This document shows positions 31,241 through 42,160 of a DNA stretch of 64,000 bases, piece after piece. Made by a program: the position numbers and the translations under genes. Every line of letters starts with the position of its first letter. The stretch's first letter is position 1. The notes beneath the pieces are model-generated. The model did no database searches, was not told the origin of the DNA, and worked only from the letters and a program-made list of their open reading frames with translations. Origin of the DNA: Crambe crambe (lineage: Eukaryota; Porifera; Demospongiae; Poecilosclerida; Crambeidae); assembly GCA_963924555.1 (NCBI GenBank), contig OZ004583.1:5241501-5305500 (forward strand), read 5' to 3'.

Positions 31241-33139
31241 TGATAAGGGCCAAGGGATATATATTTTTGTCCAGAATATTCATGAGAAGTATAAATATCG
31301 ATGAAGACTCTGATATTACGATGCGACTGCCTTGAAAGTTAAGCCAGTCAGAGAATAGAACACTCTACATGACAATTCCTTTTGAGGATATAAGAGTTCC
31401 AAATGTCCCAAGTAACTTTGCAGACGTTCTTCCAAGCATAATATTGCAATGAGCAAAAAAATTTAATTTCATTCTTTAAATGTTTTAATGTAGCGAGTTC
31501 AGCACATAAAAGACTACCTTCATGTAAAAGATGTGTATAAACCAGGGCAAATCATTAAAAGAGTAAGCTATTTCAAAGTGAGTCCTTCCTGAAAGTATTC
31601 ATTATGGTACTAAACTATATAAATGAAAAAAACAAAACAATAACAACAACACAAAACAAACAAACAATTTAATAAGGATCAATATGGTTATTCCAATGGG
31701 CAACATGATATTTATTGGCAAAATAAGTGCGTAAAATCTCACATTCCTGTCAGTAGAAGTGCACAGTATGGGAGGAAAGCCATAACCCAGATGCGAATGT
31801 AATGTTTCTTCCCATCAATGACTCATCAGATTGAATATCGGCAGCAAAATCAGCTATTATAGGTTAGTGTATGTGTCAAATACCATGTGTCGACCTCAAA
31901 TCATATTGACAGATACAGCAAGTGCACCTGGATTTGCAACGCCTGCAGCAGGATATGAGTGGCCTGCAGCGCATAGACCAGAGAACAAGTAGCATGCAGT
32001 GAGACATGCAAAAAATACTTCATATTCAAAAAATGGCCCCTCCCTAGTGGATAAGTGTGGGCCATCGATCCAGAGTAGTGTAAGAAAGTGAGTCCTGCCT
32101 TTCTCAAAGTAGTTGTTTTCACTGCTACTAAACTGGGTTGTCTAAAGGCAAATACTAACATAAGGAAATTATAGGAAATAAAGAGATACAGGAAAATGCT
32201 GAGTAGGATATAATACTGTTCAAAGTCTAGAAAAAAAAAACAACTTCAAATGTATGCCATAAGAATCCACTCCATTAGTGATAAAAAATATATTAAAAAA
32301 ACAACAAAACAAAACAAAACAAAAAAACAAGTACAAAATTGACAAGAAACTAATAGCACACAGATCAGGAAAAAAACAAACAACAAAAAACTAACAACAA
32401 AATATAAAAGGAGAAAACAAAACAAGCAGTGTGGTCAATACAACCATACAGGATACATAGTGTGACGAATGGTATGGGTTATCAATGAGGGTCATATGAG
32501 TGTCTGCACCACTATACTTAGTCAAGTCGAACTACTGTAACAGAGCCAAAGTAAAAGTTATGGCTCCTATGGAGCCCATAGATTAAGATTCCTTATTTTG
32601 CTGGATACAGAATCCACGCTAGAAAGCAAAGATGTATTATCATCTTCAGGAGTTGCAGGCGACCTGCACCACCTGCATCATTCCAAGTTGCCAGCAGGAC
32701 AAATTTGGCATTAGAGGCCTGACATAAAGCATAACGATCCTATTGTCTTCTTCTTGAACAAAAAGAAGAAGGAAATTTTAAAAAATGATTACGAAATGGG
32801 AAACATGAAGTGAACATAATGAACATAAATGGACCCAGCATTTGTAATATTAAGATTCCTTCGCTAGTTTACAAAAATTGTGGTAACCATTATACATCTT
32901 TAACTCTTTTATGTCATGTAAAGGATAATTATTATGTACAGTTTGGAAGTTCCACACCATCTCAAATTAATAAAAGTCTGTTTATATTGTAAACTGGAAA
33001 GACCCCCTCATATTAGATAAGGTGGATGAAGCAATGGAAGAAATGTGGGTCACTGAAGGGGATGACACACTTTGGAAACTAAATTGCCTTATATAGGCGG
33101 GTGCTGTAGTCGCTCTAGACCTCCTGGAGTAGAGAGGGA
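31241..33139. other. No recognised gene; A-rich simple sequence
   Basis: Contains aaacaaaacaaaac runs (about 31625-31670 and 32290-32420). Frames on both strands are short and without domain resemblance. Confidence 0.4.
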
Positions 33140-33815
33140 AATAATCCCCAGACGAACCTGCTGAAGAGCAGAATGTGGAACCCGATCTGGAGGAAGCTAT
33201 TGAACCTGAGAGTGAGGACATGGAGGTAGAAAACGAGGAGCCTGAAAACCTACAAAAGCCAGAAATCACAAAGAAACAGAAAGACGTTCAATGCCTGAGG
33301 AAAGTAATTGGGTGGCTAGACTCGGAAATATAATGGCAAAATACAAGCCCAAGCCGAAAGAGGACAAGAAGACGGCATAGGCAGACTGAAGAGATTATTG
33401 GGCAAAAAGCCCAGGAGATTGAACACACTGGCTGAGAAACAGAGAGGCCTCCTCAGAGTCAGAGTCCTCCAATGTCGTCGACCGAAGCAGCAAAAAGCCC
33501 GCAAATTGGCAAATGAGGCAGCAAGAATGCAAGGACCCTCTTCCATAGCAAATAGAAAAGATTCCACCAAAATACCACACAAGGATGTGGAAGCAATAGG
33601 AACGTTTTGGAAGAGTGTATGGGAAGTTGGGAGTCTAACAACCTGACACATGAGGCAGTAAGAGAATGGGAGGAAGCAATCAGAACTCAAACCCAAACAA
33701 CAGAAGCAGATGGAGACCTAGATAGAGGGCACTGTACAAAAATGGCCTTCCGCAAACTGTATAGCTGGAAAGCCCCCGGGGCCTGATTGCATATCAGGAT
33801 ATGCAATCAGTATTT
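33140..33815 (+). pseudogene. R2/NeSL-like LINE fragment before the RT core
   Basis: A Glu-rich stretch (about 33150-33280) leads to KKPRRLNTLAEKQRGLLRVR, then DVEAIGTFWKSVWE. After a frame break come AVREWEEAI and FRKLYSWKAPGPDCISGY (about 33745-33800). 'FW..+WE', then 'W', then 'W-KAPGPD-I-GY' is the segment just N-terminal to the fingers of R2/NeSL-type non-LTR reverse transcriptases. The YADD core and nuclease are absent, and stops interrupt the frame. Confidence 0.6.
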
Positions 33816-34259
33816 CCCTAAAACACAGCAGACCAAAAAAGCGCAACCATAATTTATCCCGAGTTCTCCTCTATCAAAAAAATCAACAAGGTTCCATACT
33901 TGAATAGAAATATATATGGAACTTTTGCTGTACCAGTTGAGATACCAGCATAGCTACTGCATTCAGTATGAAACGTTAGCCACTGATATTTTTCTTGGTT
34001 TAAAAGTGAGTCCAATAGTCAATCGAAGTAATGAAGCCATATTGTTTATTACTAGATCTACTTCAGAAGCAGTGGAAGCCAGGCAAAAGGAAATAAAAGT
34101 CCTGAGTCACGTATTTATTCATGGAGTACGAATGTTTCCGACCGGGCCAGTTGGAGGCTGTTCTTCCCGTTGCCCATGGCTTTGTTAGAATGCCCACTAG
34201 GGGAGGAAAGTCACTATGCATGTACTTGGTGCCACTTTCCATCAGTAATGAGGCCATGG

Positions 34260-34583
34260 CAGTGAGGATTATAACTTTCGTCAATTGATCTGACAAATGA
34301 CAGACCATTCAGAGAATTGTTAGGTCATTTGGCATTAGTGGTCTGACATCAAAGATAACAGACCAATTTAAAAGCTTGACACTTCACAGTGATTTTGAAC
34401 TTAATTTACACCAATTATCCCAGTCAGATTTGTCCATTTAGCATGCACTATTTGCAGTGGGCCAAGTTTAAAGTAACCACAATTATGACTGGTCAAGAGT
34501 GACAGTTTATATAGTTAATTGGTCTGTCATTGTGTGGTTTTGTCCGGATTTTGATTGGTGACTGACTGTTATAATCCACTCTG
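34260..34583. mobile_element. TIR element inserted in the RecQ-like exon, CATGG duplication
   Basis: The left end cagtgaggattataac and right end gttataatccactctg are inverted copies. Both sides carry catgg (34255-34259 and 34584-34588). Removing the element plus one catgg joins the two halves of the helicase exon in frame through NEAMGIVIS, so the insertion is genuine and recent relative to the gene. Length 324 bp, no coding capacity. The 5-bp duplication does not fit the common 8-bp hAT or TA mariner types. Confidence 0.85.
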
Positions 34584-35281
34584 CATGGGTATTGTGATCA
34601 GTCCGCTGGTAGGTCTTACGGAACAGCAGGTAAATAAATAGTGTAGTGTTGTTGGAAATGGATGCTTAAAATTAATAAATAATAGGTGACTCAATATAGT
34701 TCAGCTGGTGTATCAGCTGTCCATGGCTACAATTCCAAGATATAAGAACTGGGAAATTTAGATTAGGTTCATTGTGGTATGCCCCTTTACTCTAGACATA
34801 ATTATACATGGAGAAACGTCAGGCAGCACTAGCTCTGAATGTGAAATGCAGGAATTCTGGGCTCCTATCCAGGTAGGGAGTCAAGCACTGTGCGACTAAA
34901 ACTTTGCCTTGGAGTTGGTTGACACTGTTATTCTACATGATGTCATTGGAGCATAAAACAGCATGACGGCTTTGAAACTTAGTTTTGCACCTCCTATAAT
35001 TTCATTTGGTATACAACTACCAATCTATTCCAAACTTTGCCAATAAAGCACGAGAAATGGTCAGGATGATGTCTAATCTGACCAGTTTTTTTATTTCTCC
35101 TGAGACTGTACAGTTAATGAGTGGAAGATGTTTACTTACCCCATATTGAAGGGGAAGATAGCTCTTGTTGTTATGGATGAGGCACACTGCATTTCAGAGT
35201 GGTTAGTACACCATGCTAAAATTTTCTACTCACTTTATTGATTAACAGGGGCACTAATTTTAGGGAGGCTTTTAAGGAAGT

Positions 35282-35302
35282 GGGGGGGGGGGGGGGGGGG
35301 GG
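35282..35302 (+). repeat. 21-G homopolymer inside the RecQ-like frame
   Basis: Read in the helicase frame, the run encodes six to seven glycines between KEV and LRALI, and the frame continues correctly after it. RecQ proteins normally have a short linker here, so this is an in-frame glycine expansion or an assembly artefact. Confidence 0.85.
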
Positions 35303-35845
35303 ATTACGAGCATTAATAGAAGCACAGTTCATGGCACTAACTGCATCGGCTCCAGCTGCAGTGCAATCGGAGACTATTTCTTCACTTTTTCTAATTGACC
35401 CGTGATAGTGTCATGTGACCTTAATAGGAGGAACATTTTATCTCGGCCAGTCCCATTAGGAGTTTAGATGTAGGTACCATTATAGTAGATGTCAGGTATA
35501 TATATGCTGTTGGTTAATTTTTCACTGACAGAGAGATTTGAATGGGAAATCAAGCATGCTGAAGTCACCCAATAGCTTCATCGTATGTGCAGACCAAGGA
35601 TATGGCATAGAAAGTGTATAGCCACATACAGAGACAGTGTGCAGAGCGACATTACGTAGGAGTGTACCATGCTAGTCTCACACAAGCCACTAAATCTGCT
35701 ATTTATCGTGACTTTAAGAGCAGTGGTTCCACCATGAGATGCCTCATACCATAGCATTATGTAATAGTGACTCTTTGTTAGGGTATGGACATTCCTGATG
35801 TTGAAGTTGTAATTGTTTATGGGACCCCAACAAGTGCCTCTCAAC

Positions 35846-36057
35846 TGTACAGGGATCCCAGACCAGATCTTGACAGATGAGGGCTCTATTTTTACCAGCA
35901 AGCTTGTAAAACAGCTGTGCCATACCTTGGATATTAAGCATATTAAGACCAGTCCTTACCACCCACAAAGCAATGGATGCTTAGAGCGATGGCATTCTAC
36001 CCTTAAGGCCACCCTTAGAAAGCACTCTGAGAAATACCATGACTGGGATCAGGTGTG
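35846..36057 (+). pseudogene. Ty3/Gypsy-type integrase core fragment
   Basis: The frame reads GIPDQILTDEGSIFTSKLV, then IKTSPYHPQSNGCLERWH and TLRKHSEKYHDWD. 'LTD-G--F', 'TSPYHPQSNG' and the Glu of LERWH are the second and third acidic residues of the DDE catalytic core of Ty3/Gypsy integrases. The first Asp, the zinc finger and the chromodomain region are missing. The fragment abuts the RecQ-like relic at its 5' side and ends before a tgta microsatellite. Confidence 0.85.
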
Positions 36058-36239
36058 AGTTATGCAGTACAGTGAAACCAACCAGGTCACCCAGTAATAG
36101 AGTAACAGAATCATCTCTTTGTAGAGATATAGTTCTTATACAATAATTTACCAGATATTCTGTGTTAGTTGTTAGTTTCACTGTACTAGGGAGATATTAA
36201 TTTTGACTTAATTGTAATATTATCTATGTTACCTGGTGA

Positions 36240-36299
36240 GTTTGTATGTATGTATGTATGTATGTATGTATGTATGTATGTATGTATGTATGTATGTGG
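36240..36299. repeat. (TGTA)n microsatellite
   Basis: About 14 tandem tgta units, directly 5' of the LINE RT fragment. Confidence 0.95.
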
Positions 36300-37290
36300 A
36301 TTTGCCTGGATGGAACGGCACTGAAAGAAATCTGCATGCAGAATGGTTTGAGACAGGGATGCTGTATGGCACCAGTACTGTTCAATTTGTACACCTGCTT
36401 ATCATTGGAGAGATGGCTATTGAGGGTGGAGGGAGAAGGAGTGGGTATCACTATCAAGCACAATATGATCAAAAGCTATTCAGAAGATACACCAGAAATG
36501 CAAGCAAAAGGAAGATCACAGAGTGTCTGTTTGCTGATGATGGGGCTGACAAGATCAGGTGCAAAATTAGTCTGGCATCGCCAGCCCAGCTTTTCTTCTT
36601 TTTTTTTTTTTTTTTTGGGACAGGGAAGAAAAGTGGTCTGGGAGCTCTAGCATCAACTACTTGTGACGCCCGCGCGCTCTCTCAAAAATAATTTAAATTG
36701 CAATATCCATGCGTGTTGAATAATTTTCCAAAGCCAGTCGGTAGAATTGTAAACATATCGCCCTTGAAAATCACTGATACAACTTCCAGCCGTTCAGGCT
36801 TCAGGCCAGGTATTCCTAGCTCTTTAAACACAGCTCTTGGTTACTTCTCCATAGCTCTAGCTCTGCCAACCTGGAATAAATAGTGGGTGTGTCTCGCCAA
36901 CATTAATACTACTTCACGTGACTGAATAGAGCAATCTGATTGGGACGGAGCTATAGCTGCGCACGCGGGCGACACAAGTAGTTGATGCTAGAGCTACCAG
37001 ACCACTTTTCTTCCCCGTCCCCCCCAAAAAAGAAGAAAAGCTGGGCTGGCGATGCCAAGTGCAAAATGTGCAATACTGGTATACCAGTGACTTTGGACTG
37101 ACAGTGAGCATCCCCAAGATGAAGCATATGGTGACAGGAAGGTTGGTGGAAGAAGAGTGATCGAGAAGTGATTGCTATTGAAGGTAGGGACATAGAAGCA
37201 GTGGAAGAGTTCCCATATCTTGGATCACTCATAGCCAGCTCAGGGAGAATGGATGTTGATGTAGACAAAAGAGTGGCTGGGGATCTACTA
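36300..37290 (+). pseudogene. LINE reverse-transcriptase fragment, interrupted
   Basis: Frames give MQNGLRQGCCMAPVLFNLYT (RT motif 3), LFRRYTRNASKRKITECLF then ADDGAD (the (Y/F)ADD catalytic block, about 36470-36550). Beyond an inserted TIR element come LTVSIPKMKHMVTGRLVEE and EAVEEFPYLGSLIASSG (37095-37240, post-catalytic block), then VDKRVA. This is the palm and thumb of an RTE/CR1-type non-LTR element. Stops at several points show decay besides the insertion. Confidence 0.8.
36568..37058. mobile_element. TAGTCTGGC-family TIR element, second copy, in a LINE
   Basis: Long inverted ends (about 110 bp) start 'tagtctggcatcgccagccc' on the left and 'ttggcatcgccagccc' on the right (reverse strand). 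Both continue through 'gctctagcatcaactacttg'. The 9 bases gtgcaaaat flank both sides (36559-36567 and 37059-37067). The 491-bp interior has no coding frame. The right end lacks four of the terminal bases. It shares termini and 9-bp duplication length with the element at 134-973. Confidence 0.85.
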
Positions 37291-37599
37291 TGAGATTTTG
37301 TTGCTCTAAGGCAAGCGTGACCGCTTAATGGCAGCTTTCAAACAGGAACAGGAACAAGATGTATGTATATATGTGGGTCAGTACTTGAAAGTACTATAGA
37401 TCAGCGCCTCCCCATGGTGACCCCTGGGCAGTTGTTACTTGTGACAGCTGGCTGAAGCTGCACTTTTGGTTACACTTGCTTTGAGCACTGGATGCCGAAT
37501 GATGGCATCACTCAATTCTCGTCAAGAGTGCTAGGCTTTGCACACCTCTCAGGGTGGGAGACCTTTTAGTGCACGTAGAGCAGGTCAAGTGCAGAATTC
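37291..37599. other. No recognised gene; LINE-flanking sequence
   Basis: Joins the RT relic to the endonuclease relic. Possibly LINE untranslated sequence. Confidence 0.35.
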
Positions 37600-37765
37600 T
37601 GATGTGTGTTCTAGCTTCACGGAATGTGAGAACATTGTTAGATGTGGAAGGGCCAATTGAGACTGCTAGGCTGAGTGATGGTGTACATGTCGTGGATAAA
37701 TGCAAGATTCGGAGTTTGGGGGTATTCGGTTTAGGAGGTGATCTGCTGTACATTTTCTATGGAAT
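37600..37765 (+). pseudogene. LINE AP-endonuclease N-terminal fragment
   Basis: The frame from 37554 includes SRNVRTLLDVEGPIETARLS and VHVVDKCKI. 'NVRTL' followed by 'R...V' is the opening of the AP-endonuclease domain in RTE/CR1-like LINEs. Since it lies 3' of an RT fragment of the same strand, it marks the 5' part of a separate copy. It is broken after about 60 residues. Confidence 0.55.
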
Positions 37766-38464
37766 TTGGTCGGGGGCATACAGTAAGTTCGCTGGTGAGA
37801 GGTTATTCGCTCGTTAGAGAGTTTGTTATTAGAGGTTCCACTGTACTGTTCGTCATTGTAAACTTCCTCATTAAAATAATGCCAAACAACCCACAAGTCA
37901 TGCTAATCTATCATACCAGCACCCGAATACTTGTTTATTATCGTCAACTTCCTCGTTAAATGCCAAACAACCTGAAACAACCCACAAGCGCCGACCTTTC
38001 ATTCACTTCCTTTTATTGAGGAATCTGATATAGTCACTGAAGAACCAATGTATGATGAAATACTTTAGTGTGCATTAAATAGAAAATTTAGGTGTTGAAG
38101 TGTCATATGACTAGTCAGGTTTCAGGGGGGGCAGGGCAATGGCTACATACAGTCTAAGTATCATCCATGCTATAGTTAGCACTACACTCTAGATTCTAAG
38201 TATCATGATGATGTAATGGCTGATTAAAAGTACAGTAATTGATTACCCCCATAGCATGAGACCCAATGATCACCTCGGCCTATTAGAAAACAAAACAAAA
38301 AACAACAAAAAAACAAAACAAAAAAAAAAGCAACTCATAATATAGAGGCGAAACTCAGATGGTCCGCACGTGAGCAGTGTTTCCAATTAATCTGTAAGAT
38401 TGTGCTGGCTCTTTGGTATATGTCCTTAACCTTGTAATTATCAATGATATCATCCAAAACGCAG
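37766..38464. other. No gene; A-rich (aaacaaaac) run at about 38287
   Basis: Short inverted similarity ('cttcctc(a/g)ttaaa' at 37862 and 37949). Nothing coding. Confidence 0.4.
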
Positions 38465-38848
38465 CTCAGTGTTATTGGCATGCGCAAATTTCAGTGTGTG
38501 AAAAGATTATCAGAGATGTTTCGACAGTTCACTGGACCTTTCAGTGAAACCAAAGCTGAGAGGTATCTGGCTAGCCTCTCAGGGGGATCAAAGAAATTGT
38601 CCTAACAGAAGGAGATGTCTACAGATCTCTCCAAGTTTTTATATTTCGCAAACCAGATGCTATTGACATTGAGCAAGTGGTTAGACTCTGTCAGCACCAT
38701 CCTCTGCTCTTTATATATCATAAGCAGCTAGATTGCCCTCAAGCCTACCCTGAACATTACTCTTACCCTTTTTGGGTCCATAATTTGCTGGATGAGAGGC
38801 TATTGCGGCTGGTGGACTCTTTGGTCAGAGGCTGGTGGTTTTGGTAGG
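38465..38848 (+). pseudogene. Unrecognised coding fragment with one frameshift
   Basis: The first frame reads MRKFQCVKRLSEMFRQFTGP then ETKAERYLASLSGGSKKLS to TAA (38590s). One base on, the next frame continues TEGDVYRSLQVFIFRKPDAI, DIEQVVRLCQHHPLLYIYHK, CPQAYPEHYSYPFWVHNLLD and ERLLRLVD to TAG, 76 codons without a stop. The continuity across a 1-nt slip suggests a real but broken coding sequence. No family was recognised. A further charged frame (KKKMYIELTKTAGLMEEVKG, about 39205-39265) could be a neighbouring piece. Confidence 0.4.
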
Positions 38849-40024
38849 TCAGAGGCTGGAGTTTGTGGGTCAGAGGCTGAGTTAAGTCTAATATCGTGAT
38901 TGTCTTTAACCTAGATTGATCGTGTACAGTGATGTTGGAACTACTGAAGAATTTTTGTTATACAAACTTTTTAATCGTAATTATATAGCTCTGTTGAAAA
39001 ACTTGTAGCTAGCTACAGATCTTTTTTATACATAAATTATCCTGCACAGTCTTACAGGCTAGCAGCTGAGTACATTACTTACCAAACTTCATATGCGGAG
39101 AGGTACTATCTCTGCCAGGTGCCTGGGTGCAATTTGAAGATCAAAAGGCCTTGGAATCATATCAGCCAGGGCCGGTTACAGTGATCTCACACCAGATAAA
39201 AAGAAAATGTACATTGAGCTAACCAAAACAGCTGGTCTGATGGAGGAGGTGAAAGGGAAGATGGAACAAAAAGAAGTATATACTAGAGCTCCTGCTTGAA
39301 TTCACCATATCACCTTGTAATATCTGTGAGACATTGGCTTTTTAGGGTCAAAGGTCATGCATCATGTGATCCATATAGACTAGACCTCATGACGTAGTAT
39401 TTTGATCAAGTTCTCTCCTTTTGAACATAAATCCTCTTTGAATTGGCCTAGCTTAGCAGCTTGTGCCACATATTGATATCAAAAAAGGCATCATCCCAAA
39501 CAAACAGTTTTCAGCATGCCAAATTCTAATAATCATAATGGAGAATGACAAAAGATCTACCACCACATCAACCAGTAAAGTACTTCAAATACTGTAAATT
39601 ATGGTCCTGTTCAACAACCCCTGTACTGTGTACATGATAGTGCAAAAAGCCTATTACAAGACTTTAACAACAAAAATTCATGTGAAAATATCCCAATTAA
39701 AGGTATACTTACCTGAAATGTGATCACAATTATAGTTATTTGAACAAATGCTTTACCCAGTGTTGTGAGTTAGTGAAACTTACATGTCCCAATAGCACCA
39801 CCTGGCCCACAGGTGGTTGAATTGCACTATATACCGAATGTAATACATATGGAACCTCTGGTAAGGGACAGTCCCGAAATAGGATACACCTCGACAATAC
39901 GATCTATAATTATATCTTTTGGACAAGAGCTGGGTCCCAGGAGTGTCCATTATTCAGAAGTTCCATTGCATGACTTTCTTATTATTGCAATGCATCTCGA
40001 GAATTCTCGACTTCCTACCTATCC
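38849..40024. other. No recognised gene apart from the small frame near 39.2 kb
   Basis: AT-rich; no repeats of note. Confidence 0.35.
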
Positions 40025-40652
40025 ATAAGGTAAACTGGGGTAATTTCAGACGCGGGATAATCTCAGACACTGGCTCCTTACTCCAAATAGAAGAAAGCTT
40101 AACCTGGAACTTAACTACTTCTGCTTTACCTCTCCACCAATTCTTGAAAGCCAGGCTCTTATAATGCTGGATCTACATAGCTCTAAACCGCTGATCTCCT
40201 GCAAACCAACTTTTTCTCCTACCACGACTTTTCTAAAGACTGCCAGCACAAGCAGAGTGGTGAAAATAAAAAGCTAGGTTATACGTAGTTAGCACTAAGA
40301 CTAAAGTTTCACTCCAGGGTAGCAACCCTCCACTGCTCTATGTTCTGGGTGAGCAGCATGCCGAGTGTCCGGAATTACCCCACCCACAAAATTTGACACC
40401 ACTCAAACGTTTTTAAATATTGCAACAAGACTACAGAAGTTTGGTGTTCCAGAGTTGCTTAGATGAAGCCAAATGTGCAAGTGAATGTGGATTCACGGAA
40501 CGATAAAGAGTCTGATGTAAGCATAATACGGGTGCGCAACTCTCGTACCGAGAGAATCAGCTTTCCAATATACTTTGTTGCAGCCTCGTAGCTTACAGGA
40601 ATAAGAGCAGCTTTTATAAAAAGTGTCCGGAATTACCCCATTTTACCTTACC
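40025..40652. mobile_element. TIR element with TAAGGTAAA..GGGGTAATT ends
   Basis: Left 'taaggtaaactggggtaatt' and right 'aattaccccattttacctta' are inverted copies (about 26 bp). A third partial copy of the end ('gtccggaattaccccaccc') lies inside at about 40368. The ends are compatible with TA-bounded mariner-like MITEs. No transposase. Confidence 0.75.
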
Positions 40653-41495
40653 ACATATCAATTGGCATATCAGTGATACGGTGTTATACTACATTCATAC
40701 ATAACAGCAGTAGGAGTTGAATGACGTCCACACCAGATACTTCATAACTTCTTCGTTTCATTGCTAAATAGCTGCGTCAACCTCGGTAAACCAGAAAAAA
40801 AGAAAAATTCAAAGCTAGTAAAATATTATCTGGTACTCAGTTAAATTAAATCACCATGTAGTAATATAATCATGCTAATTGTTTCAAGCTTAGAAAACAG
40901 CCTATAACATTGCCAGAAATAACCATCTGCTTGTACACTTACACATGTGATAAAAAAGATCCTGTGTTCAATGTTTCTTGCCATAAACAGCAACTGACCA
41001 ATAACATAGACACCTCAGAGAACAGACACAGCAACTGACCAATAACATAGACACCTCAGAGAACAGACTAAGAAGGCAGCAAAACAGGAGAGCTGAATGA
41101 GTAATAAGAAAAGATGGACAAGTTCAAGAGTGAGGTTGATTATTGCAACTGAGCAGTAGTTCTATGATCAGTGTGCTCTAAATGGAAAAACAAGGACAGA
41201 ATTTTCACAACTACTGACCACTTTACAACTACCATTGTCTAGTAGTTCAACACAAAGAACACATATGGCTGAAGGAAACTAAAACTTCAGCATTGCTTAA
41301 CTAAGTTTTTTCCACTATCAACCACAGGCATACACACACACACACACACACACACTATTGAAGCACATGCACTATACACATGCACAATCCTCAACTATAA
41401 GGCAGCAAATAGAAATTGAAATGGCATTAGATATCAAGCTCTTGATACTATCACATTAAAAATCACATTTACATACCTGAATATCTAACTGTTGT
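40653..41495. other. No gene; direct 46-bp repeat and (CA)n
   Basis: 'cagcaactgaccaataacatagacacctcagagaacagac' occurs twice in tandem at about 40987 and 41027. (CA)11 lies at 41333-41354. Confidence 0.7.
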
Positions 41496-42160
41496 TTCAG
41501 GAAATCAAGCCAACCACTGACCTGAACAAGAGTCAAATCATAGCACATATATGCTATAACATTATATCACTCACTCTAGTCATCCGAAACTCTACAAAGA
41601 GAAACTGGCAGCATAGATTGAAGAGGCAGGGTCGCCATGTTCTCGATGATCCACATGCACGGAAGAGAAATTTGCACTATGCGCATGCGCGTGCGTATTG
41701 CGCGCGCCCATCCCGGGCCCGGGAGACTGGATGGATGACTTCGGCTGGCTGGCTCTCTGAATGGATGTAGATTTTGGGTATGGATTACTACCTCTTCTTA
41801 TCAAAAAGGATAGAAGTGAGTGTTGTAGTCATATAGCTGGGTTGTATTCAGCTCTTTATTCCTTTATCTAGCAGCTGGCGATTGGCGGCTGGGTTTTGAC
41901 TATTTAATTAAGTTGTTGCTGCTGAAGGGACAAATGTGTCAGGTAATGAATGTGATAGTGTTAGAGTTGTCTTGATGCAGCTATCTGGATAGACTATTAG
42001 CTAGGCTGTTTACCTTAGAATACAGTGGTGGTAGCACCATTGGCTTGTATAGTGGCTAGACAGTAGGAGGTACTTGGGGTTAATTAGCAATAGTGTAAGC
42101 TGACTGTCTACTATTTCTAGCAATGTGACATGTGGAGGACATCATTCAACACCTACTAGA
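41496..42160. repeat. Repeat related in inverted orientation to 2.93-3.55 kb
   Basis: The reverse complement of 41820-42155 matches 2945-3285 at several blocks (see that entry). A CpG-rich 'gcgcatgcgcgtgcgtattgcgcgcgc' core lies at 41678-41704. Not coding. Confidence 0.65.

Larger units (their letters stand above)
34125..35845 (+). pseudogene. RecQ-like DNA helicase, multi-exon, partly broken
   Basis: Helicase motifs in order: FRPGQLEAVLPVAHG and MPTRGGKSLCMYLVPLS (34125-34259, Walker A with Gly to Arg), MGIVISPLVGLTEQQ (34585-34629, motif Ia, then a GTAAAT donor), ALVVMDEAHCISEW (to 35201, motif II DEAH), an intron 35202-35248 that splits the Trp codon, GTNFREAFKEV (35249 on), LRALIEAQFMALTASAPA (motif III), RRNI (about 35430), GVYHASLTQATK (about 35670), and MDIPDVEVVIVYGTP (about 35788, motif V/VI region). 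A TIR element at 34260-34583 splits the first exon. One base is missing after LIDP near 35400, giving a stop, and the frame slips again near 35745. A Gypsy integrase fragment replaces the sequence after SQLYR. It was once a full SF2 helicase and is now probably inactive. Confidence 0.7.

Noticed and set aside
33316-33696. 126-codon minus-strand frame
   Set aside because: Antisense shadow of the plus-strand LINE fragment.
36236-36691. 151-codon plus-strand frame starting in a (TGTA)n run
   Set aside because: The start is microsatellite and the end is inside a TIR element; only the LINE RT middle is meaningful.
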